A DNA stretch of 64,000 bases from SHZL01 sp031362985 (lineage in GTDB: Bacteria; Pseudomonadota; Gammaproteobacteria; Xanthomonadales; SZUA-36), in NCBI GenBank assembly GCA_031362985.1, contig JANLTO010000157.1:36086-100085 (forward strand), read 5' to 3'. The position numbers and the translations under genes were made by a program. Of the stretch, positions 1 through 7,572 are shown one piece after another. The notes under the pieces were generated by a model. That model had not been told where the DNA came from, did not search any database, and worked only from the letters and a program-made list of their open reading frames with translations. Numbering within the stretch: position 1 is the first letter of the stretch; every line of letters starts with the position of its first letter.

Positions 1-1451
1 TCGGCGAGGCGCCGGAACTGAAGAATTGTTTCGTCGCGGCCGGGATGAATTCCATCGGGCTGCAGTCGGCCGGTGGTGTCGGCAAAGTCATGGCCGATTG
101 GATTCGCGACGGCCATCCGCCAGCTGACCTGTGGGAAGTGGACGTGCGGCGCAACATGCCCTTCCAGGGCAATCGCAAATACCTGCGCGAGCGGGTCTCC
201 GAAACCCTGGGGCTGCTGTACGCCACCCATTGGCCATTCCGTCAGTATGAGTCCGCCCGTGGCGCACGCAAGTCGGCGCTGCATGACCGCCTGGTGGCGC
301 GCGGCGCCTGCCACGGGGAAGCGTTTGGCTGGGAGCGGCCCAACTGGTATGCCCCGCAGGGAGTCGTGCCGCGTTACGAATACAGCTATGGGCGCCAGAA
401 CTGGTTTGAACATTCAGCGGCCGAGCACCGCGCCGTGCGCGATGCGGTCGGCCTGTTTGATCAGTCCTCATTCGCCAAGTTTCGCCTCGAAGGCCCGCAC
501 GCCTGCCGGGTGCTGAACCGGGTATGCGCCAATGATGTTGATGTCGCCACCGGTCGCATTGTCTATACGCAATGGCTCAATGAACGTGGCGGCATTGAAG
601 CCGACGTCACTGTCACCCGGCTTGCTGATGACTGTTTCCTCATCGTGGGTGGGGCGGAAACCGAAGTGCGTGATTTCGCCTGGCTGAAAAGCCATATCCC
701 CGCCACTGAGCATTGCGTACTAACCAATGTGAGTTCCGCCATGGGCGTCATATCCCTGATGGGGCCGGCCTCACGTCAACTGCTGCAGTCGTTGACTCCG
801 GCGGACATGTCCGGGCCGGCGTTTCCTTTTGCCAGCAGCCGGGAAATTGAATTGGGCTACGCCCTGGTGCGGGCTTCGCGCATCACCTACGTGGGAGAGC
901 TCGGCTGGGAGCTATACGTGCCCTCGGAGTTCATGCTGGGTGTGTACGACGAGATCGTCGCTGCCGGGGATCGCTGCGGCCTGGTGCATGCCGGTTACCA
1001 CGCGCTCAACTCCTTGCGCATCGAAAAAGCTTATCGCCACTGGGGCCATGACATCACCGACGAGGACACACCGCTGGAAGCCGGGCTGGAGTTTGCCGTA
1101 AAGCTCGACAAGGCGGGTGGATTTACCGGGCGGGAAGCTTTGCTGCGGCAGCAGGAGCAGGGCCTGCGCAAGCGCCTGGTGCAGTTCAAACTGCACTCAC
1201 CGCAACCGCTGCTCTACCACAATGAGCCGATATGGCGAGGCGACACCATCGTTGGCTCCATCCGCTCGGGCATGTATGGCCACACACTGGGAACAGCAGT
1301 AGGCCTGGGCTACGTCGAGCCTCCACCCGGACACGTGCTTGGCGAGATTGGCACCGACGAATTCGAAATCGAGATTGCCGGTATACGCCATCCAGCCACG
1401 GCATCATTGCGGCCGATGTTCGACCCGGAAAACAGCCGCATCAGGGGTTAA
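1..1451 (+). CDS. Dimethylglycine/sarcosine dehydrogenase-type flavoprotein, C-terminal part (5' truncated by window edge)
   Basis: The reading frame is open from the first complete codon at position 3, and the upstream residues (GEAPELKNCFVAAG) are the conserved stretch before the NSIGLQSAGG motif of this family, so the gene begins outside the window. What remains is the end of the FAD-dependent oxidoreductase domain, followed by a GcvT-like tetrahydrofolate-binding aminomethyltransferase domain (LMGPASRQLLQSL, YVGELGWELYVPSEF) and its C-terminal barrel. Family members oxidatively demethylate dimethylglycine or sarcosine and pass the one-carbon unit to tetrahydrofolate in the cytoplasm. The exact substrate cannot be read from the fragment. 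A Rieske oxygenase and a second GcvT-fold enzyme elsewhere in the window suggest methylated-amine metabolism is a theme of this chromosome region. Confidence 0.85.
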   Translation, partial: GEAPELKNCFVAAGMNSIGLQSAGGVGKVMADWIRDGHPPADLWEVDVRRNMPFQGNRKYLRERVSETLGLLYATHWPFRQYESARGARKSALHDRLVARGACHGEAFGWERPNWYAPQGVVPRYEYSYGRQNWFEHSAAEHRAVRDAVGLFDQSSFAKFRLEGPHACRVLNRVCANDVDVATGRIVYTQWLNERGGIEADVTVTRLADDCFLIVGGAETEVRDFAWLKSHIPATEHCVLTNVSSAMGVISLMGPASRQLLQSLTPADMSGPAFPFASSREIELGYALVRASRITYVGELGWELYVPSEFMLGVYDEIVAAGDRCGLVHAGYHALNSLRIEKAYRHWGHDITDEDTPLEAGLEFAVKLDKAGGFTGREALLRQQEQGLRKRLVQFKLHSPQPLLYHNEPIWRGDTIVGSIRSGMYGHTLGTAVGLGYVEPPPGHVLGEIGTDEFEIEIAGIRHPATASLRPMFDPENSRIRG

Positions 1452-1545
1452 GGGCTGCGCGCCTGAAACCTGGTCACGAAACAAAGCAGTCGTCTTGGCG
1501 ACAGGTGTTTGGGCACATGCTTTATCGTATTTCTGCCGGCCTGGT

Positions 1546-2304
1546 TCAGTCCTTCTCCAGCAACAATGCAATTACGTCACCTTGCTTTCTGTACCTCCAG
1601 TATATGGTCCGGATGATCAGCTTCTCCATTAGTCCTATTGGATCCCGTTGGTGAAAAAGCTCAAACCCTTTGGAAATCCTTCTCACACGCAAGCCAGACC
1701 CTGTAACAGCTTCCAGCAATTTGGCTTCCTCAAGCGGTTCCTCATCCGGGTCCGAAGCATCGGCCGGCATACACTCTTTAAGTCGATCAATTAATATGCT
1801 TTTTGAATTTCTGCTTTGAACTATTGCAGGAACGTGCGCTGAATATATTGGCTCGGCAATTACCAGTTGCCCAAAGTGATTGAGCATAGCGAATGCTTTG
1901 AGCAGGAATTCCTTCAGCCCATTCTGATCAAGATGATGAAGGACGCCGACACAGGTGATCAGGTCTGCCCGCAGCGATGCGTTCAGAGCGAAAAATTCAT
2001 CCAGGTCCTGTTCTATGAACTCTACGTTATTCAGTCCCGCTGCCTGCGCTTTCTTTGCGGCTACTGCAAGCATGTGCTTACTGTGATCAACCGCAATAAC
2101 GGTTTGTGGCAAGTGCCGGTACCTGAGGAACATCTGACCTGTGCCGCATCCAAGGTCCAACATGACTTTTGCCGGTTTTAAAAGTTTGTCGATTGGCCGA
2201 AGCAGCAATTCGTTGGGATACTGGCGAGGCTCGTTGGTAATGTAGTCGTAAACTCCGGCAATATCGGCGTGGTATTTTTTGTCTTTTTCACTGTGGGAAT
2301 TCAT
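1546..2304 (-). CDS. Class I SAM-dependent methyltransferase
   Basis: The protein has about 252 residues when started at the ATG at 2304 (MNSHSEKDKK). A TTG 45 bases upstream is in frame, but nothing supports it as the start. Motif I of class I methyltransferases (LDLGCGTGQMF) is clear, followed by an acidic residue at the end of strand 2 (VIAVDHSKHM) and by VLHHLDQNG, which together mark a Rossmann-fold SAM binder of the UbiE/Methyltransf_25 type. The acceptor substrate is not apparent. The gene stands alone, convergent with the dehydrogenase upstream in the window. The base composition is more AT-rich than its neighbours, which could mean recent acquisition. Confidence 0.8.
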   Translation of the reverse strand: MNSHSEKDKKYHADIAGVYDYITNEPRQYPNELLLRPIDKLLKPAKVMLDLGCGTGQMFLRYRHLPQTVIAVDHSKHMLAVAAKKAQAAGLNNVEFIEQDLDEFFALNASLRADLITCVGVLHHLDQNGLKEFLLKAFAMLNHFGQLVIAEPIYSAHVPAIVQSRNSKSILIDRLKECMPADASDPDEEPLEEAKLLEAVTGSGLRVRRISKGFELFHQRDPIGLMEKLIIRTIYWRYRKQGDVIALLLEKD

Positions 2305-2452
2305 GGTGCCTTTTTGGATGCGCGGGCGGTATATGGCCGAGTGCTGCAATATAACTTTTTCAACTCATATTGAGTAGAAGTATTGGTGGAGTACCTGAAA
2401 GCGGTGTTCAGCGGTTCGGAATGAAGCGTGAAGATTGTCATCGAAGCACTCT

Positions 2453-4885
2453 TTAGTTGAGGCCAATGGTTTCTTGCTTGCGCCCGAATACCAGCAACAC
2501 ATTGCCCGGCATATGGAAATAGAGGCCGTAGCCGGAGTTCGCGTAGACACGTCCGTTCACTATCATCGGTCCGCTGCCGCCGCCGAACGACCCGCCGTGC
2601 GCGGTCTCGCCGGATAAGGTATCCCACTCGCGGTCGGTATCGACCTGCCACAGAACCGTGCCGGTTGTGCTGTCGTAGGCGCGCAGCCTGCCATCCATGT
2701 GTCCCGCGAACACCAGCCCGGGGATCGCAGTGATGGCTTGTGAAATGCCGGGATCACAGTCCTTCCTGTCACCACAAACGTTATCCGCCGGCGCCGACCA
2801 GAGAATTTCACCCGTGAATGCATCCAGCGCGTACAAACCGGGACGGGCCTCGGCTATGGGCAGCATGCTGTCGTCATAGTCCGACATCGGCACGAACACC
2901 CGCCGGCCCTCGACCGCAAGCCCGAAGTGCTGGCCACCCTGGTTGCCGCCCCGCCCGGCCTTGCGGTGCCACACCAGCTTGCCGGCGTCCGGATCAAGGC
3001 CCCACACGTCGCCGGATTTCTGCCCGGCGACCAGGATCTCGCGGCCATCCACTTCGATGTGTGCCGGCGGCGAGGCGAAATCAAAATCCGGGCCCTGCTC
3101 TGCCGGACAATTCGCATGATCGGGGATGAATGGCATGCAGGCCAGATTCCAGGCATCGCCGGGCGTGGCCTGGAAGGACCAGCGGATGTCGCCTGTGGCC
3201 GCATCCATGGCAATGATCGCGTCACTCCTGTCCTGCGCGGGTGATGAATAGTTCTCACCAGTACCGAAATACAACAATCCGCGCCTGGCATCGACCGTCG
3301 GTGTGTTCCACACCGGGGCGCCGGAGGGGGCGAGCACCGGCGTGCCGCGGGCATTGCGCGCGACCTCTGTGGGCGCACGGTCTATCGTGTAGCGCTGCCA
3401 CTGCACCACTCCGGTCGCCGCATCCATGGCGACGATCGAACCGCGGAACGAGCAGCAGGGATACGCGGGATCCGCCGCCGGCACGACTTCAAGTGAGGAC
3501 ACGGGCTGGTAAACGAGCCCGCGATAGAGCACGGGCTGGGCAGTCGCTGTCGCGTTTGGATGATCGTCCACTTTGCGCATCCAGGCCAGCTCGCCGGTCT
3601 CCAGATTCACCGCGTAGGTGCGCGCCACGAGGTCCGAAAAATAACCCAGAGGAACCGTGCCGGCCGGCTGGCCGCGCTCCCAGGGCGTGATGGTGATGCC
3701 GGTGCGCACCTCGGTTCCCGCGACGAACGTCCAGCGCACACAGCCCGTTTCACGTTCCAGCGCATAGACCGTTCCGTCCTGGCTGCCGACGTACACCGCA
3801 CCACCCGCAAACGATGGCTGTGATCGCGCACGCGTTGCCCCGGGGTACGCAAACGCCCACTTGAGTTCGAGTGCAGGCAGATCCCCGGCGCTGAGTTTGG
3901 CCACCTCAGAGGGGATCAAGCGCTGGTTGGAAGCGGCAACTCCCCAGCCCTGCTGGAACGGCGGATCTTTCCAGTTAAATGCCATGCGTTCAGGGCCGCA
4001 GGTTTGCGGCGGAAATGCCGGCACCTGTGGCTGGCCGCCCGTCAGGAACTCGACCAGCGCCGCGCGCATGTCCGGCGTCAGTTGTGCGGCCTGCTGGCGC
4101 ATGACCCCGGTCTCCAGCGCCGCGGTGATGGCTTCCGGCGACATCATCTGCAGGAAGGACAGGTGCGGGGCACGCTGCACAAGGCCGTTGTGACACTGCT
4201 CACATGCCGAGGCGAATACGGCTGCGCCGGGATGCGCGGCACCTCCCCCCTGTTGTCCCGACATCTGCGCCTGCACTTCCCCGGACGAGCTATCCGGCGG
4301 GGCATTGGATTGCTGGGCAGGCTGCTGTTCCGGCTGCGGCAACGGCTCCTTGAGTTCCACGAAGTTGCCTTCGGGATCGCTCAGGAACACGAAACGGCCG
4401 CCAAATCCTGCCAGTGTCTGCGGTTCGCTGAGGACCGTGCCAAGCTTTTCGCGGTGCGCGGCGGCGATGACGCGGTCAAGACTGTCAACGACGAAGCCAA
4501 CGTGGGTGAGCCCGAGCGGGCTGGTCGTGCTGCGCTTGATCCGGCGGGCCGGCGCACTGTCATACTTCAGCAACTCGAAAGCCATCGGCGCCCCGGGCCC
4601 CTGGTAATGGCGCACTTCGACCTGCGTGCCATGGGTCTGCAGCAGCGCATCAAGCGCCGCGACGCGCATCGCATCCGGCCACCGCGATGGCGCATCAGCG
4701 TCCTCGATGCGCAGGTCGGTGACGCGCACCAGGCCGATAACCCGCGTGTAGAAAGCGTCCATCGCTTCGAGGTCCGAGACCACCAGCCCGGCATGCCAGA
4801 AATCCGCGGGCGGCGTATCGGCAATGGTCGGCGCTGAAACGCACAGCAGTGCGGCTAGTGCCGCGAACAACCTTAAGCGAGTCAC
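2453..4885 (-). CDS. VOC (glyoxalase-fold) - cytochrome c - PQQ beta-propeller fusion protein, exported
   Basis: A GTG at 4885 preceded by GAGGGG is the best start and gives about 810 residues with an N-terminal signal peptide (LRLFAALAALLCVSAPTIA). Residues 29-180 are a vicinal-oxygen-chelate domain that keeps the His/Glu/His/Glu metal quartet (H31, E104, H128, E177). A Pro/Gln-rich linker follows, then a cytochrome c domain with CEQCH at 228-232, then a PQQ-type eight-bladed propeller with repeated W-motifs to the C-terminus. The last two parts match the polyvinyl-alcohol-dehydrogenase-like quinohemoprotein arrangement, which oxidises alcohols in the periplasm and passes electrons to haem. 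The VOC domain at the front is unusual. Substrate unknown. Confidence 0.85.
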   Translation of the reverse strand: MTRLRLFAALAALLCVSAPTIADTPPADFWHAGLVVSDLEAMDAFYTRVIGLVRVTDLRIEDADAPSRWPDAMRVAALDALLQTHGTQVEVRHYQGPGAPMAFELLKYDSAPARRIKRSTTSPLGLTHVGFVVDSLDRVIAAAHREKLGTVLSEPQTLAGFGGRFVFLSDPEGNFVELKEPLPQPEQQPAQQSNAPPDSSSGEVQAQMSGQQGGGAAHPGAAVFASACEQCHNGLVQRAPHLSFLQMMSPEAITAALETGVMRQQAAQLTPDMRAALVEFLTGGQPQVPAFPPQTCGPERMAFNWKDPPFQQGWGVAASNQRLIPSEVAKLSAGDLPALELKWAFAYPGATRARSQPSFAGGAVYVGSQDGTVYALERETGCVRWTFVAGTEVRTGITITPWERGQPAGTVPLGYFSDLVARTYAVNLETGELAWMRKVDDHPNATATAQPVLYRGLVYQPVSSLEVVPAADPAYPCCSFRGSIVAMDAATGVVQWQRYTIDRAPTEVARNARGTPVLAPSGAPVWNTPTVDARRGLLYFGTGENYSSPAQDRSDAIIAMDAATGDIRWSFQATPGDAWNLACMPFIPDHANCPAEQGPDFDFASPPAHIEVDGREILVAGQKSGDVWGLDPDAGKLVWHRKAGRGGNQGGQHFGLAVEGRRVFVPMSDYDDSMLPIAEARPGLYALDAFTGEILWSAPADNVCGDRKDCDPGISQAITAIPGLVFAGHMDGRLRAYDSTTGTVLWQVDTDREWDTLSGETAHGGSFGGGSGPMIVNGRVYANSGYGLYFHMPGNVLLVFGRKQETIGLN

Positions 4886-4945
4886 GAGTTCCCCTCTGAT
4901 GCATGATCCGGGAGGAACAGGTGCTCCCGGATTCACCCGCGGACT

Positions 4946-5166
4946 CTAGCCGGATCGCAACAGGCACGCAAGAAAGATCACCGGCAGGTTGCAGTTCGCA
5001 CCAAAGCTGGCTGCATCCAGCAACTCGACGAACTTGCTGCTGACGGGAGGGGAGTAGCGCAGGTCAGTGATGGAGTGCAGGCCGGTGGATGACTGATTGA
5101 GTTTCGGCAGGGTTGCGGTCAGAATGAAATGGCTGCAATGGTCCGGGTCCCGAACATAGACCTGCT
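4946..5166 (-). other. Gene-free 300-base stretch with a short coding-like open frame (possible gene remnant)
   Basis: The 306 bases between the GTG start of the PQQ fusion gene and the next gene contain a minus-strand open frame of about 72 codons ending at TAG 4946-4948. Part of its translation reads LHSITDLRYSPPVSSKFVE. It has no obvious start codon and no recognisable family, and its 5' limit is a stop at about 5166. It may be the tail of a decayed gene. The promoter of the fusion gene must also lie here, but I cannot pick boxes with confidence. Confidence 0.2.
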
Positions 5167-5191
5167 ACGCTCCTTTATCACCAGGTGCTAC

Positions 5192-5788
5192 ATGGTATCT
5201 CGTAAAAATATCGCGGTTACATGGTGCGTAATTTTCTGCTGCGCCCTGTCTGTTCCGGTCCAGGCGGACCCAACCGGTGTCGGCGCAGTGGCCGTGGAAT
5301 CTGCAAGTACCGATTCAGACAACAATGAACTATTGGCCACCCTGAGCAGCTACTATCGATGGGTGCTCGCTAACGCTGAGAGCGTCATGAAAAGCGCACC
5401 CGGGATTGTTGACGTGCCGGGCACCACGAAGTTTTACCTGGATCGTTCGTCAGAGCAGGAATTCGTTAAAGGCTTCATGGACTCCGGAATTTTCTCCACG
5501 GAATTCCCGGCGGCCGTATCAAAGTACTACGCAAAGTATGAAAAGGAGTTCTCAGGGTACTCTCCGGCTGAGCTTGATCAAATGGCCCGCGATGGCCGTG
5601 GCCCATTGATGGAAGTGGAAGACATGGACATCTTTTTTTGTGCCCAGGAGTACACGTACAACGATGAGTACATCAAGAACATCCGGCTTAAGGACCTGCA
5701 CATTGAGGGCGACAGGGCCAGCGTGATCACGATTTTTCCTTTCGAGTGGGAAACTGATTTCAAGCTGCAGAAGGTTGACGGAAAATAG
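5192..5788 (+). CDS. Exported protein of unknown function
   Basis: The ATG at 5192 has AGGTG seven bases upstream and opens a good signal peptide (KNIAVTWCVIFCCALSVPVQA, cleavage after VQA), giving about 198 residues. The mature part is acidic, without internal membrane segments, and shows no motif I can assign. Near the C-terminus a stretch GDRASVITIFPFEWETDFKLQKVDGK looks like the beta-hairpin end of a SnoaL/NTF2-like small fold, but this is only an impression. It is followed after 22 bases by an exported esterase-like gene, so the two may be co-transcribed. Confidence 0.65.
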   Translation: MVSRKNIAVTWCVIFCCALSVPVQADPTGVGAVAVESASTDSDNNELLATLSSYYRWVLANAESVMKSAPGIVDVPGTTKFYLDRSSEQEFVKGFMDSGIFSTEFPAAVSKYYAKYEKEFSGYSPAELDQMARDGRGPLMEVEDMDIFFCAQEYTYNDEYIKNIRLKDLHIEGDRASVITIFPFEWETDFKLQKVDGK

Positions 5789-5810
5789 TTGATCTCGGCA
5801 TTCTGCGTGT

Positions 5811-6746
5811 ATGAGTAATACCCATACGCGTTTTCCATTGATCTGCTGGAAGAACACCTTGCCCAACAGGATCACTCTTGTTTTTCTGTTGCTGGCCACA
5901 ACCCAGGTTGCCATGGCAGCGGAGGTAATTGAGCTCTGGCAAGGGGGCCAGACGCCTTACTACAAAGCCAATACGCTGGCCGAACGCGAGACAGAGGTGT
6001 GGAACACCGTTGTCGTGGAAAACGTCACGCATCCGACCGTCACCATCTTTGCTGCCCAGGGTGAAAATACCGGAATCGGGGTACTCATTATCCCGGGTGG
6101 CAATTACTCCGCCGTCGCCATTCATCACGAGGGCTACGATGTCGCGCAAGCCTTGGCCGCCCAGGGCATTACCGCAGCAGTGCTCAAGTATCGCCTGCCC
6201 AATCCCCTGTCATCTGATCAACCCGGGCTGGTGCCCTTGTCCGACAGCAGGCGTGCCTTGAAACTTTTGCACCAACAGGCCGTCAAGTACGGCATCGAAC
6301 CAAAAAAGATCGGCGTCATGGGCTTCTCCGCGGGCAGCCATCTTGCGACCGTCACCAGCCTGTGGCACAGCGCCGATGACGAAGAAAACCCGGATTTTTC
6401 CGCACTGCTTTACGGGGTCAGCAATTTCACCGAAGAAAACCTGAAGTGGCTGGAGGAAAGTTTGTATTTCCGTCCCTTGACCGCCGAAGAAAAAGCGCAA
6501 AACACACTGCTCGACCTGATCAACGCCAACTCGCCACCGGCATTTTTGGTCCATGCCTATGATGACCAGGTATGCAAGGTCGAGGAGTCCACGCTCTACG
6601 CCCAAAAAATGTTCGAGCATCACGTGCCAGTTGAGCTCCATGTATTTGCCCGTGGCGGGCATGGATTCGGCCTCGGCAGGAAAGAGGACGGCACCGATCA
6701 GTGGCTGAATCTGTTCACTGCCTGGCTACGCCATACCATTCACTAG
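5811..6746 (+). CDS. Exported alpha/beta-hydrolase (esterase/acetylxylan-esterase-like)
   Basis: The 311-residue protein starts with a signal peptide ending ATTQVAMAA. The mature enzyme shows the alpha/beta-hydrolase landmarks in order: an oxyanion-hole strand (VLIIPGGNYSAVAIHHEGYDVA), the nucleophile elbow GFSAGS, an acid in HAYDDQV and the catalytic His in GGHGFGLG. This spacing is typical of the small esterases related to BD-FAE and acetylxylan esterases. It probably removes acyl groups from carbohydrates or other esters outside the cytoplasm. It lies between two other exported proteins on the same strand, 22 bases after the first and 13 before the second. Confidence 0.85.
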   Translation: MSNTHTRFPLICWKNTLPNRITLVFLLLATTQVAMAAEVIELWQGGQTPYYKANTLAERETEVWNTVVVENVTHPTVTIFAAQGENTGIGVLIIPGGNYSAVAIHHEGYDVAQALAAQGITAAVLKYRLPNPLSSDQPGLVPLSDSRRALKLLHQQAVKYGIEPKKIGVMGFSAGSHLATVTSLWHSADDEENPDFSALLYGVSNFTEENLKWLEESLYFRPLTAEEKAQNTLLDLINANSPPAFLVHAYDDQVCKVEESTLYAQKMFEHHVPVELHVFARGGHGFGLGRKEDGTDQWLNLFTAWLRHTIH

Positions 6747-6759
6747 GAGTTTTTCATTC

Positions 6760-7572
6760 ATGTTCAAGCCAAAGTTAGTCGCCAGCTCCGTGTTCTTCGT
6801 AACCATCACTGCGGCATTGTTGTGCTGCGCGGACGGAGAGCCTGCCGCTCCACTGGCGCGGAAAAGTGAAATCAAGCTTTTTGTGACGGCTGCAAACACG
6901 GAGCAGGCCATCAAGGCGCTCAAACTTGACCAGCATAAGGCTAAGAAGCGAACCGTGGTATTTTTTGATACCAGCGACAGGTCATTGGCGGCCCAACATT
7001 TGATTTTGCGGGCCCGCCAGCAGGGCAAGGGCCACGGCGACTCAACCGTGAAACTGCGGGCACCTGAAGGCCAGACTGAGCTGAGCGATGCGGAACTGGC
7101 AATCCAGCCCGAGCAGGACTGGACCAATGAAAACGCGCCCACGCTCTCGCGCTCAAAAGACCGTGAATCCACGGCCAAGGGCCTGGTGTCTAAAGTTATT
7201 ACCGGCCAGCTGCCAGCCACGGAACTGTTTAGCGCGGAACAACAGGAGCTGGTATTGGGCCGAATGAAAGATTTCGACTGGGTAGACTTGCGCCTATATG
7301 GACCGGTCGAGGCCGAAGTGTGGAAGCAGCAGTGGAAGCTCGATGGTTTTCCCGAAGACGTGACCGTCGAACTGTGGCATCTGCAAAAAGAAGGCAAGAC
7401 CAAGGACATTCTTGAAGTCTCTGCCAATGCGAGGGCAGAAACCGATGAGCAGGCAAGAGAGTTAGCCCGGCGGTTCTTCGCCGCTGCCAAGGCTGCAGGT
7501 ATGGGCGAGCCCACCGGGCAGACCAAGACTCAGATGGTGCTCGATTTTTACCAGCCGGGTGCTACTCCCTAA
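6760..7572 (+). CDS. Exported CYTH-like domain protein
   Basis: The protein has 270 residues and opens with a hydrophobic signal that ends in LLCCADGE, compatible with a lipobox. The mature N-terminus reads EIKLFVTAAN, then VVFFDTSDRSLAAQHLILRAR, then STVKLRAP. This is the layout of the CYTH/triphosphate tunnel fold: charged strand, F-DT before a long first domain, then basic strands. CYTH proteins normally act on triphosphates in the cytoplasm, so an exported copy is odd and the fold call is from pattern alone. Its stop overlaps the convergent acylase gene by 4 bases. Start ATG 6760 is 13 bases after the esterase stop. Confidence 0.6.
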   Translation: MFKPKLVASSVFFVTITAALLCCADGEPAAPLARKSEIKLFVTAANTEQAIKALKLDQHKAKKRTVVFFDTSDRSLAAQHLILRARQQGKGHGDSTVKLRAPEGQTELSDAELAIQPEQDWTNENAPTLSRSKDRESTAKGLVSKVITGQLPATELFSAEQQELVLGRMKDFDWVDLRLYGPVEAEVWKQQWKLDGFPEDVTVELWHLQKEGKTKDILEVSANARAETDEQARELARRFFAAAKAAGMGEPTGQTKTQMVLDFYQPGATP

